Assembly: GCA_007124075.1 (NCBI GenBank)
Contig: SLFV01000303.1
Location: 1-12,274 of the forward strand
DNA length: 12,274 nucleotides
DNA from: Roseimaritima sp.
GTDB taxonomy: Bacteria > Planctomycetota > Planctomycetia > Pirellulales > Pirellulaceae
Reading direction: 5' to 3'
Shown here: one piece after another, positions 6,489 through 12,274 of the stretch
How the letters are laid out: each line of letters begins with the position of its first letter
Numbering within the stretch: the first letter of the stretch is position 1
Made by a program: the position numbers and the translations under genes
Notes under the pieces: model-generated
Databases searched by the model: none
What the model was told of the DNA's origin: nothing
Seen by the model: only the letters and a program-made list of their open reading frames with translations

Positions 6489-7410
6489 GACTGACGACTT
6501 CGCCCCCATTTCTCGTGGCCAAAGCATCCAAGACCAATGCATCAATCGTTTCCGCTAAGAAATGGACGGACCCATCAACAAAGCTAAATTGCACACCGCC
6601 GGGATGATCGCTACGGAATGATCGAACCCATCCGGCGACGAACACACCGTCATCGGCAATGTCGCGGGGATTAAACGCGTGTTGCGTTGTCGCTGCGGTC
6701 GAACCTGGAAAGGGGTTTACCCAGTAGGTGAACGAGAAACGCGATTGGCCAGCGCATTCGCCGGAGGTGAACCGATAGTCCGGCAGGTTATACGCGGTTT
6801 CGCCAATCATCAGGGTGTTGGACGTACCATCGGTCACATCACGCAGTCCGGTTCGACCGGCGGCGTCATCGGAGTACACGAACGCCCCGTTTAGGTTAGG
6901 GCGGGGCTGCCCCATGAACGCCCAGTATTGACTGTAGTCCAAGGAACCGATCGAGGCAGCGTAGGTTCCCGGCGCCCGCCCTCCATCAATGGCGCAGGAG
7001 GGGACCTGCCGTCGCAGGGAGGCGGAAGGGCAGAGGTAAAACGGCAAACGCTGCCCAGCGACCAACACATTTTGCGGGTGCGTGTTGTCCAGGTCAAAAT
7101 CATACAGTTCGAACTCGGAAGCCCGTTCGATCAGCGGCAGGATGGTCGCGAACAAACTGGCCCCGCTCAGATTGCTATTGGCCACGCCTCCCGCATTGAT
7201 CGTCGGCAATTGGCGGTACGTTGATTCGTAGTTATGAATCGCCAACGCCGTTTGTTTGAGATTATTTTGGCACGACATCCGTCGTGCTGCCTCACGAGCT
7301 GCCTGCACGGCAGGCAACAGCAAACCGACCAAGATCCCGATGATCGCGATCACTACCAAAAGTTCAACAAGCGTAAAGGCACGGTGTGTGCGCGCAAAGT
7401 GGTTGGGCAT
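6475..7410 (-). CDS. DUF1559 domain protein with type IV prepilin-like N-terminus
   Basis: A 311-aa pseudopilin-like envelope protein of the DUF1559 (SBP_bac_10-type) family that is greatly expanded in planctomycetes. Residues 8-47 hold the prepilin cleavage/methylation motif and helix: HRAFTLVELLVVIAIIG, then GLLLPAVQAAREAARRMSC and NNLKQTALAIHNYES, all family hallmarks. The residue before Phe12 is Ala rather than the usual Gly. The C-terminus has the family's HPGGVQFSFVDGSVHFL close to residue 280 and ends in TRNGGEVV. A glycine-rich middle with GTSNTLMIGE is also typical. ATG 7410 is chosen because GGAGAG ends eight bases upstream and it gives the short leader normal for prepilins; the frame is open to 7554 but the extra 48 residues are not protein-like. 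It is first in an apparent operon with the overlapping lipoprotein. The molecular role of DUF1559 proteins is not established. Confidence 0.92.
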   Translation of the reverse strand: MPNHFARTHRAFTLVELLVVIAIIGILVGLLLPAVQAAREAARRMSCQNNLKQTALAIHNYESTYRQLPTINAGGVANSNLSGASLFATILPLIERASEFELYDFDLDNTHPQNVLVAGQRLPFYLCPSASLRRQVPSCAIDGGRAPGTYAASIGSLDYSQYWAFMGQPRPNLNGAFVYSDDAAGRTGLRDVTDGTSNTLMIGETAYNLPDYRFTSGECAGQSRFSFTYWVNPFPGSTAATTQHAFNPRDIADDGVFVAGWVRSFRSDHPGGVQFSFVDGSVHFLAETIDALVLDALATRNGGEVVSHESF

Positions 7411-7418
7411 CAGAAGCT

Positions 7419-7424
7419 CTCTCC
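7419..7424 (-). promoter_or_regulatory. Ribosome binding site fixing the DUF1559 start
   Basis: GGAGAG on the minus strand, eight bases before ATG 7410. It supports the short prepilin leader over the longer open frame. Confidence 0.7.
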
Positions 7425-7536
7425 AATTAGCCAGGGGACAGGGAAACAAGTTCAGCAAACCACAAGGAATGCCGATAGGTTTGCCCGAGCGTGGCTGGCA
7501 GAGAGCTGGCTGCGTCGTCGGAACGATGGAATCAGT

Positions 7537-7549
7537 ACTGAGACTCAGT
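7537..7549. promoter_or_regulatory. 13-bp operator-like dyad upstream of DUF1559 gene
   Basis: ACTGAG and CTCAGT flank a single central A: a perfect odd-spaced dyad 126 bp upstream of the DUF1559 start. The form suits a dimeric regulator, but this is a single copy and no regulator gene is adjacent. Confidence 0.25.
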
Positions 7550-7620
7550 TTCAATAAGGATGTCGCCTTGCAGTGGCCTTGTCAATGGACCCAGCCGCGA
7601 TTTGTAAAAAAAATCGTTGA

Positions 7621-7649
7621 TTCGCGTTGACAGCGCACTGTTCGCGTTG
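7621..7649. repeat. Two 9-bp direct repeats at 20-bp spacing
   Basis: TTCGCGTTG occurs at 7621-7629 and again at 7641-7649, start to start 20 bp, close to two helical turns. Such phasing is seen in tandem regulator sites. A plus-strand TTGACA (7627-7632) overlaps the first copy but has no good -10 partner and no gene to drive. Confidence 0.3.
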
Positions 7650-7811
7650 GTACCTCACGACTATCGAAGTGGCCAGTCGGCAAGCTTCGCTGTTGGTGGA
7701 CCGTTCGCGGGACCGGTTTGCCTGGCCTCCCTCCTGGGCTGAAGTAATTAACGCGAGGGCGACGGTTACTGGGTCAATCGTCTCTCATGCGGCTTCGCAG
7801 TGACAGCTTGA

Positions 7812-7856
7812 GTGCATGCCGAGGCGACTCGTACTCGAGTCGCCTCGGTGTTGCAC
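7812..7856. terminator. Strong hairpin downstream of nadA
   Basis: CCGAGGCGACTCG (7819-7831) and its perfect reverse complement CGAGTCGCCTCGG (7836-7848) flank a TACT loop; an outer stem GTGCA (7812-7816)/TGCAC (7852-7856) extends it past a small internal loop. The inner stem begins 60 nt beyond the nadA stop on the minus strand, where a terminator for the thiL-tsaE-nadA unit is expected. There is no T-tract on either strand, so intrinsic termination is not assured. Confidence 0.55.
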
Positions 7857-7907
7857 GCCCTATCGCCACAAGGGAGCTGCAGGGAGGGAAGGGGAACCTG
7901 CGCGCTA

Positions 7908-9050
7908 TCAATCGCTGGTAGCCAGCATGCGTTCCAGTGCGACGAGGCTCCAGTGGCTGGTGTCATCGTCAACGGCGATGATGTTGACAGGATGCTGATC
8001 ACGCAGGTTTTCTAAACACCAGCAAAGATGCGCCAAGTCAATCCGGTACATCGTCGCGCACATGCACAGGACGGGGGAGAGGAAGTGGATTTCCTGTTCT
8101 GGATGTTCCTGTTTGAGGCGGTTAACCAGGTGCAATTCGGTACCAATTGCCCACTTGGTTCCCGCAGGGCTTTGCTGAACCGTACGAATGATCATCCCCG
8201 TACTGCCCGAAACGTCTGCCAAGTCGTTGACCTCTCGCGGACATTCAGGATGTACCAGGATTTTGATCCCCGGATGCTGCCGCCGAAACTGTTCGACATG
8301 TTCGGGGCGAAACATCTGATGCACGCTGCAGTGCCCCTTCCACAAGATGACGCGACTATCTTTCATCGCTTGTTCGCTATTTCCCCCCAAATCCAATGCG
8401 TACGGATCCCAAACCGGCATTTGCGGGTCATCGATCCCCATTTTTAAAGCCGTATTGCGACCCAGATGTTGGTCTGGAAAGAAAAGGACCCGCCGTCCCC
8501 GCTGGAAAGCCCATTGCAGAACCGCTTTGGCGTTACTGCTAGTGCAGACGATCCCACCATGTTTTCCACAAAACGCCTTCAAGCTCGCCGCGCTATTGAT
8601 GTAGGTCACAGGAATCACTTCGTCGGTATCGATCACCTCCGACATGTCCGCCCAAGCCGCTTCGACTTGCTGGATTGCGGCCATATCGGCCATCGAACAG
8701 CCTGCTGCCATATCGGGAAGAATGACCGGAATCCGCCGCCCGCCGCGCGAGTACAGCCGATCGGGGCGATTGGCCAGGATATCGGCGGTTTCCGCCATGA
8801 AGTGAACACCGCAAAACACGATCGCTTCGCAATCGGTGCTATCGGCCGCCATCTGACTTAATTGATAACTATCGCCACGCAGGTCGCTGTGTACGATCAC
8901 TTGGTCCTGCTGGTAATGATGTCCAAGGATTAACAAACGCGAACCGTATTGTTGTCGAACCCCTTCGATTCGTTGCTGCAACTCCTCATCGGGTAGCGAT
9001 TTATAGTCCGCGATTGGGTGCTGACTTTCAGCCGATATGTTGGTAGCCAA
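7908..9050 (-). CDS. nadA: Quinolinate synthase
   Basis: Condenses iminoaspartate with dihydroxyacetone phosphate to quinolinate in de novo NAD synthesis, using an oxygen-sensitive [4Fe-4S] cluster. 380 aa with NadA motifs throughout: LILGHHYQQDQV, GDSYQLSQMAA, FCGVHFMAETADIL, PDMAAGCSMADM, VTYINSAASLKAFCG, VCTSSNAKAVL, FFPDQHLGRNTA, WKGHCSVHQMF, HPECPREVNDLAD and SGSTGMI. The three expected cluster ligands are Cys80 (FCGVHF), Cys169 (VCTSSN) and Cys270 (ECPREV), with spacing like the Bacillus-type enzymes rather than E. coli. The start is TTG 9050: an in-frame TAA lies three codons upstream, GGAGAG is nine bases upstream, and no in-frame ATG occurs before the first catalytic motif. It follows the unknown gene on the same strand after a 106-bp gap. 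nadB and nadC are not in the window. Confidence 0.96.
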   Translation of the reverse strand: MATNISAESQHPIADYKSLPDEELQQRIEGVRQQYGSRLLILGHHYQQDQVIVHSDLRGDSYQLSQMAADSTDCEAIVFCGVHFMAETADILANRPDRLYSRGGRRIPVILPDMAAGCSMADMAAIQQVEAAWADMSEVIDTDEVIPVTYINSAASLKAFCGKHGGIVCTSSNAKAVLQWAFQRGRRVLFFPDQHLGRNTALKMGIDDPQMPVWDPYALDLGGNSEQAMKDSRVILWKGHCSVHQMFRPEHVEQFRRQHPGIKILVHPECPREVNDLADVSGSTGMIIRTVQQSPAGTKWAIGTELHLVNRLKQEHPEQEIHFLSPVLCMCATMYRIDLAHLCWCLENLRDQHPVNIIAVDDDTSHWSLVALERMLATSD

Positions 9051-9059
9051 GGCTATTTA

Positions 9060-9065
9060 CTCTCC
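9060..9065 (-). promoter_or_regulatory. Ribosome binding site for nadA TTG start
   Basis: GGAGAG on the minus strand, nine bases before TTG 9050. Together with the in-frame TAA just downstream of it, it fixes the unusual TTG start. Confidence 0.65.
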
Positions 9066-9127
9066 GCGCGTGAATCGAAAATGGTGGCAGTCCGACGACG
9101 GGGAAACGCCGACGTAGGCTCCCGTGT

Positions 9128-9133
9128 ATTGTA
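9128..9133 (-). promoter_or_regulatory. Possible nadA -10 element
   Basis: TACAAT on the minus strand (five of six -10 consensus bases), about 78 bp before the nadA start in the 106-bp gap. No convincing -35 is present, so nadA may have its own promoter or may be read through from the genes upstream. Confidence 0.22.
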
Positions 9134-9141
9134 TCCAATTG

Positions 9142-9154
9142 TCCGGTGACCGGA
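9142..9154. other. Small dyad just after the unknown gene's stop codon
   Basis: TCCGGT and ACCGGA flank a central G, two bases beyond the stop codon that ends at 9157. As RNA it gives only a 5-bp stem with a 3-nt loop and no T-tract, so it is a weak terminator candidate; it might instead be an operator for nadA. Confidence 0.25.
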
Positions 9155-9156
9155 AC

Positions 9157-10350
9157 CTAAACCAAGCCGCTAGCATCAACGATTGGCCAGCGAGAAATCG
9201 CTGCAAAGGTATCCACTGCGTCCGGATGCCCGACGAAAATCAACGCTTGCGCGGATGATAGCTGATGCAGCGGAAAGCTGCCGCGACTCCGCCATTCTTG
9301 TTCATCTCTCCAGGCCCCCCCCTTGCCCGCTGCTTGGAATCTCCACTGTTGTTCCTCCGGCAACCTTTTTCGTTGGTTCGTGTCGTCATACACCACGGGT
9401 TGGCACCCAAACCTTTGTGCCGCAGACCGCTCGATAGCGATGCCCCACGGTTCGTAATCCCAGCGTCCCAAATGTTTTCGGAAACAGCGGCGGCGCAGCA
9501 GTTCGGGCAACGGCACCCTTGAAAAACAGACGACCGGAACATGGCCAGTGGTGGTCCGATGTCCTCCCAGCAACCAGCCCGATTGCACAATTTGCAGCAG
9601 CGTTTGCCAAGCGTCGGCGGGCAGGCTGCCATCGCCTCCCAGCAGGATTTCGTCCAGATACTGTTGCTGGCTTTGGCCTGGCAGGGCACCAGAACGACCG
9701 CGCGTGCAGTGGACCAGGTACTGGTTCCAGTCGATTTGCGTATCGCTGTCCGCGACGCGGCCGCAGCCATGGGCTCTGCGATCGGGTTGCCGCTGCAGCC
9801 GTGCAAGCGGTCGCTGGTCCTGGGTTTGAAGATACCAGCCGACGGCACCGTGGTGAATCAAATCTTTTGCGGCGCATTGTGGGTCATCGTTGCAAGCGAC
9901 CCAGGTGGACTGATCGTCAACGACCTGCACGCGCTCCGCTAACAGCCGCGCGATCCGGCCGCCGCGGCGGACCCAAATGCCATAGACTCGTTCAGCCAAT
10001 GCAATCGTCAGCGGATCGCGGTGTGACTGCGGAACCGCATCCAGAACAACTGCGTCCAACTGAAGCAATTGGCAGCAGCGTCGCAGCCATGGGTCGACCG
10101 CCGTGCCCGCGACGATCAGCAACTTTGCGCGATCGGATTTTGCCTTCAGCGCAGCCCGCGTCAGGTAGGCAAAGGTTCGCCGGCGTTGTTCCAGGTTCCT
10201 GCCCAATCGCGAACAAACCACTGCATACAACTGCTGGTCACAGGACGCTAAGTCTTGCTGGGCAACCGGTCCACCATAGTCAGGGCACAGCAAATCAAGA
10301 CGAGTTCGGCGGTCCATTGGGGGTGAACCTGTTGTTTTATCGCGGTCCAT
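9157..10350 (-). CDS. Unknown two-part protein, translationally coupled to tsaE (ADP-ribosyltransferase-like pattern in C-terminal half)
   Basis: A 397-aa cytoplasmic protein (no signal peptide or membrane segment) with no function I can name. The N-terminal half has a Rossmann-like stretch (AKLLIVAGTAVDPWLRRCC, then LDAVVLDAV at about 75-106) and YGIWVRRGGRIARLLAERV. The C-terminal half (about 205-375) looks like a separate domain: YLVHCTRGRSGALPGQS, TLLQIVQSGWLLGG, VPVVCFSRVPLPELL, RKHLGRWDYEPWGIAIERS, CQPVVYDD and WRDEQEWRS. The ordered H214xxR217, F-S277 and E350xE352 recall the R-S-E layout of ADP-ribosyltransferases, and the E-x-EWR end recalls DUF2971-like proteins; this is my inference. 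ATG 10350 overlaps the tsaE stop by one base (TGATG), the reason for this start; the frame is open to 10425 and ATG 10317 is an alternative. nadA follows. Confidence 0.72.
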   Translation of the reverse strand: MDRDKTTGSPPMDRRTRLDLLCPDYGGPVAQQDLASCDQQLYAVVCSRLGRNLEQRRRTFAYLTRAALKAKSDRAKLLIVAGTAVDPWLRRCCQLLQLDAVVLDAVPQSHRDPLTIALAERVYGIWVRRGGRIARLLAERVQVVDDQSTWVACNDDPQCAAKDLIHHGAVGWYLQTQDQRPLARLQRQPDRRAHGCGRVADSDTQIDWNQYLVHCTRGRSGALPGQSQQQYLDEILLGGDGSLPADAWQTLLQIVQSGWLLGGHRTTTGHVPVVCFSRVPLPELLRRRCFRKHLGRWDYEPWGIAIERSAAQRFGCQPVVYDDTNQRKRLPEEQQWRFQAAGKGGAWRDEQEWRSRGSFPLHQLSSAQALIFVGHPDAVDTFAAISRWPIVDASGLV

Positions 10351-10865
10351 CAACCGTGCCGATAGGCAGCCAGCAGCGAACCGATCCGCCGGCCCCACAT
10401 ATCTGGCAACCCCGAGAGACAGCATCTGCGTTGATCATCCGCTTCGATTTGGATTGTAAGCCACAGCATGGACACGGGCAGGGAACTGGCAAATCGATCC
10501 GCCCATTCGATCATCACAACGGCTTGCTGTTCGAACAGTTCCTCAATCCCCAATTCCCACAGCTCATCCTGATCGGTCACGCGGTACAAATCCAGATGGT
10601 ACAGCCTGCGTTTCGCCTGATACTGCTGGATTAAGGTGAACGTGGGGCTGGTGACATCCGCAGCGTGCAAGCCAATTTGTTTTGCAAAGCTTTGCACCAA
10701 TTGGGTCTTTCCCGCTCCCAGCGTTCCACACAGCCCCAGCGCGGCCACGGCGGGTAACTGGTCGCACAATGCAGCCGCGAAGCGATCCAGATCCGGCAGA
10801 TTGGTGATCACGCAATTGCCTAAAAGCTGGTGCTGGCGATGGTACACGGTGGGTGCTGCAGTCAT
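10350..10865 (-). CDS. tsaE: tRNA threonylcarbamoyladenosine biosynthesis ATPase TsaE (YjeE)
   Basis: TsaE is the ATPase that works with TsaD and TsaB to complete t6A37 in ANN-decoding tRNAs. 171 aa, close to the family length of about 155. Walker A is G47TLGAGKT54 after strand VAALGLCG; then TSPTFTLIQQY (residues 72-82, the family's SPTF motif), YHLDLYRVTDQDELWELGIEE (89-109, with the HLDLYR signature) and VVMIEWADRF (116-125, Walker B-like I-E-W). ATG 10865 begins four bases after the thiL stop, and the purine-rich GGGGGTGA at the end of thiL can serve as its ribosome binding site. Its own stop overlaps the next start as TGATG. The tight packing indicates one transcript with thiL and the unknown downstream gene. 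tsaD and tsaB are not in the window. Confidence 0.94.
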   Translation of the reverse strand: MTAAPTVYHRQHQLLGNCVITNLPDLDRFAAALCDQLPAVAALGLCGTLGAGKTQLVQSFAKQIGLHAADVTSPTFTLIQQYQAKRRLYHLDLYRVTDQDELWELGIEELFEQQAVVMIEWADRFASSLPVSMLWLTIQIEADDQRRCCLSGLPDMWGRRIGSLLAAYRHG

Positions 10866-10869
10866 GGAT

Positions 10870-11841
10870 TCACCCCCGCTCCGCGCCGTGGATGTAGCCG
10901 CTGGGAGCCAAACGTTCCAGTTTTCCCGTATGTTGCAGCCACAATCCCGTTCGCTTGGTGAATGTCCCGATCCTGGTCAGGGAGACCCCACAATCGCTTG
11001 CCAATAGACGATCCACTTCCTCAGGTGCGACCGCCATGACCAATTCGAAATCCTCGCCATCCCCCAACGCGTGTTGCAAAGGCGTTCTGTGGGCGACGGT
11101 AGGATTCGTTTTCGCGGCAGTCTCCTTTCCGTCACCCTGGGCCTCCTCAGTCGCCTGGCGGTAGGCGTCGGCATGAATCGGGATTTGGGTTACCGCCAAC
11201 TCCGCTCCGACACCACTCGCAGCGCACAAACGATCCAGGTCCAGCGACAACCCGTCACTGACATCAATCGCGGCTCGAATATTCGCAAGTGACGCTATCC
11301 GCAGCGCCTCCCGGACGCGAGGCTGGACTTGTAGGTGACGCCCCAGCAAACTGCCTCCGAATGCTCCGGTGACTACGATCGCGTCCCCTGGCTGTGCACC
11401 ACAACGCTGCCAGGCTTTCCCGGTCGGAACCTGGCCCAGAATCGTCACCCCGATGGCCAGCGGGCCAGGGTACACCGTCAAATCACCGCCGGCGATCGCC
11501 ACGTCATACTGACGACAGATATCCAAGATTCCTTCGTAAACTTCCGCCGCGATCTGTGTCGAATTTTGCTGCGGCAGGGAAAGCTGCACCAGGATCGCCG
11601 TCGGTTCGGCTCGCATTGCCGCCAAGTCACTCAGGTTAATCGCGATTGCCTTCCTGCCAACCTCGCGGAGCGAGTGTGTCGAAGCGAGAAAGTCGACGCC
11701 ATCGACAATGCCATCGTTGGCGACCACCAATTCGTGGCCGGGGGAGCAACGCACAATGGCAGCGTCATCACCGATGCCAAGCTGGATTTGCGGGAGCGAG
11801 TTTTGTCGGCCTTTCAGCCAGGCGAGAAAGCTTTGTTCCAC
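10870..11841 (-). CDS. thiL: Thiamine-monophosphate kinase
   Basis: Phosphorylates thiamine monophosphate to thiamine diphosphate with ATP; last step of cofactor synthesis, cytoplasmic. 323 aa, the normal ThiL length. Order: EQSFLAWLKGR, metal-binding GIGDDAAIV (22-30), ANDGIVDGVDF, GRKAIAINLSDLAAMRAEP (62-80), AIAGGDLT, PGDAIVVTGAFGGSLLGR, AIDVSDGLSLDLDRLC (191-206), and ALGDGEDFELV (258-268). Two deviations: the usual GVHF is GVDF (Asp50) and GGDTT is GGDLT (Leu121); the metal-ligand aspartates of GIGDD, GGD and VSDG are intact. Residues about 231-253 form a low-complexity insert. The frame is open to 12174, but GTG 11841 gives the family N-terminus, whereas the 111 upstream residues look like translated non-coding DNA. 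There is no strong Shine-Dalgarno for this GTG. First gene of the minus-strand unit with tsaE. Confidence 0.93.
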   Translation of the reverse strand: MEQSFLAWLKGRQNSLPQIQLGIGDDAAIVRCSPGHELVVANDGIVDGVDFLASTHSLREVGRKAIAINLSDLAAMRAEPTAILVQLSLPQQNSTQIAAEVYEGILDICRQYDVAIAGGDLTVYPGPLAIGVTILGQVPTGKAWQRCGAQPGDAIVVTGAFGGSLLGRHLQVQPRVREALRIASLANIRAAIDVSDGLSLDLDRLCAASGVGAELAVTQIPIHADAYRQATEEAQGDGKETAAKTNPTVAHRTPLQHALGDGEDFELVMAVAPEEVDRLLASDCGVSLTRIGTFTKRTGLWLQHTGKLERLAPSGYIHGAERG

Positions 11842-11885
11842 GTTACATTCTGACTTTTGGTAGGCGGCGAGAGGTTGTCCTGGCA

Positions 11886-11924
11886 GTAAAAAAGGGAAAA
11901 TTTTTACGAAACTTGGCAAGTTTC
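11886..11924. promoter_or_regulatory. Two adjacent stem-loops in thiL/coiled-coil gene divergent region
   Basis: GTAAAAA (11886-11892) pairs with TTTTTAC (11901-11907), and directly abutting it GAAACTT (11908-11914) pairs perfectly with AAGTTTC (11918-11924) across GGC. They lie 45-83 bp upstream of the thiL GTG, in the most AT-rich part of the 215-bp gap 11842-12056. They may be operators or leader structures. I found no match to a TPP riboswitch core here. Confidence 0.35.
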
Positions 11925-12043
11925 CCGGACGTGCCACGAATAACTGCCTGCACGGAGCGGAACGTACACATCCGGGATACGAAGAGACAGCATGACGGCA
12001 CTCTTTCCCTTTGGCCAGACCACGTTGGAAATGACTAACCGGT

Positions 12044-12048
12044 AGGAG
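12044..12048 (+). promoter_or_regulatory. Ribosome binding site for right-edge gene
   Basis: AGGAG eight bases before ATG 12057: a good Shine-Dalgarno that supports a real gene running off the right edge. Confidence 0.65.
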
Positions 12049-12056
12049 CACAGACA

Positions 12057-12274
12057 ATGATTCGAAAGCTATTTTTTGCCGCCAGTGGCACCGCTTTGCT
12101 GATCGGGATCGCCATGGGAACCGGTGCATGGAGCTACGGTCGTTTGGTGACTGAAAAGCTGACTCGCACTGCAAAAGACAGGGTCCCGATGGAATGGGAG
12201 ATCGATCGTGCCCGGCAGATGATCCAGGGCCTGGAACCGGAAATCGCCGAAAACGCCCGCCGCATCGCGCGTGA
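12057..12274 (+). CDS. Membrane-anchored coiled-coil protein, 3'-truncated
   Basis: Only the first 72 codons are in the window and no stop is reached. The sequence starts MIRKLFFAASGTALLIGIAMGTG, a single hydrophobic helix after a basic start, which is either an uncleaved membrane anchor or a signal peptide. Then comes a charged helical stretch with VPMEWEIDRARQMIQGLEPEI and AENARRIAR, with heptad-like spacing expected of a coiled coil. The V-P-x-E-x-E-I-D-R-A-R-x-M-I pattern is one I associate with planctomycete hypothetical proteins that continue as long coiled coils; that is recollection, not a search. AGGAG is correctly placed upstream. It is divergent from thiL over a 215-bp shared regulatory region. 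Function unknown. Confidence 0.75.
   Translation, partial: MIRKLFFAASGTALLIGIAMGTGAWSYGRLVTEKLTRTAKDRVPMEWEIDRARQMIQGLEPEIAENARRIAR

Larger units (their letters stand above)
7411..7907. other. 497-bp non-coding stretch between nadA and the DUF1559 gene
   Basis: I find no convincing gene here: the short open frames that enter it are mirror images of DUF1559 or nadA. It must hold the DUF1559 promoter (minus strand), but no strong -35/-10 pair stands out. What it does hold, from right to left: a strong hairpin at 7812-7856, two 9-bp direct repeats TTCGCGTTG (7621-7629 and 7641-7649), a small hairpin CGATTT/AAATCG (7598-7616) around an A-run, and a 13-bp dyad ACTGAG-A-CTCAGT (7537-7549). A small RNA cannot be excluded. 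Confidence 0.5.

Noticed and set aside
7411..7554. 48-codon N-terminal extension of the DUF1559 frame
   Set aside because: It would bury the prepilin leader; GGAGAG sits before ATG 7410.
7411..7907. Insertion sequence or MITE remnant in the long gap
   Set aside because: No terminal inverted repeats bracketed by a target duplication and no transposase fragment were found; the dyads are separate and unlike each other.
9421..9480. tRNA-like GGTTCG stretch near 9450
   Set aside because: It lies inside the unknown gene and lacks an acceptor stem, anticodon arm and proper T-loop pairing.
9519..10634. 371-codon open frame on the plus strand opposite the unknown gene and tsaE
   Set aside because: It is antisense to tsaE, which has clear motifs, and its translation is rich in Pro/Arg/His with no domain. 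GC-rich codon bias on the real strand explains it.
11842..12056. TPP riboswitch upstream of thiL
   Set aside because: The conserved core I would expect (CUGAGA and ACCUGA-type segments) is not seen on the minus strand of this gap.
11842..12174. 111-codon N-terminal extension of the thiL frame
   Set aside because: It overlaps the divergent regulatory region and the ribosome binding site and first codons of the gene at 12057, and ThiL proteins begin at the equivalent of the GTG at 11841.

Overview
The window (about 12.3 kb, moderately GC-rich) looks like a chromosomal segment of a planctomycete, most likely of the Pirellula/Rhodopirellula group. The evidence is the gene content: a DUF1559 prepilin-like protein followed at once by a small carboxypeptidase-regulatory-like lipoprotein, a secreted protein joining a DUF4198-like segment to kelch repeats, a short-membrane-anchor/coiled-coil protein of planctomycete type at the right edge, and several GTG/TTG starts. 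I see no rRNA, tRNA, CRISPR array, transposase or phage gene.

Layout, left to right. (1) 2-943 (+): folK-type pterin pyrophosphokinase, cut by the left edge, with an unrecognised C-terminal extension and an 11-G run inside the coding sequence. (2) 995-2380 (-): solute-binding-like lipoprotein, convergent with folK. (3) 2500-4026 (+): xylulokinase, divergent from the lipoprotein. (4) 4052-4075: perfect 24-bp palindrome between convergent genes. (5) 7410 down to 4144 (-): three envelope genes, namely DUF1559 protein, lipoprotein (14-nt overlap), then a 170-bp gap holding a repeat-like hairpin, then the DUF4198-like/kelch protein. (6) 7411-7907: a 497-bp non-coding stretch with several dyads, including a strong 13-bp-arm hairpin behind nadA. 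(7) 11841 down to 7908 (-): a metabolic cluster thiL - tsaE - unknown 397-aa gene - nadA. (8) 11842-12056: divergent regulatory region with two adjacent stem-loops. (9) 12057-12274 (+): start of a membrane-anchored coiled-coil protein, cut by the right edge.

How the genes fit together: most products are housekeeping cofactor and carbon enzymes: folate (FolK), thiamine diphosphate (ThiL), the tRNA t6A modification (TsaE), NAD (NadA) and D-xylulose phosphorylation. The envelope trio is a separate, probably co-expressed unit of exported proteins. The most intriguing gene is the unknown one translationally coupled to tsaE (stop/start TGATG) and upstream of nadA. Its C-terminal half has an ordered H-x-x-R / F-S / E-x-E pattern reminiscent of ADP-ribosyltransferase-like folds. 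That link is my inference from motifs only. Several starts given here are well inside the longest open frames, chosen from Shine-Dalgarno sequences, signal peptides and family N-termini.
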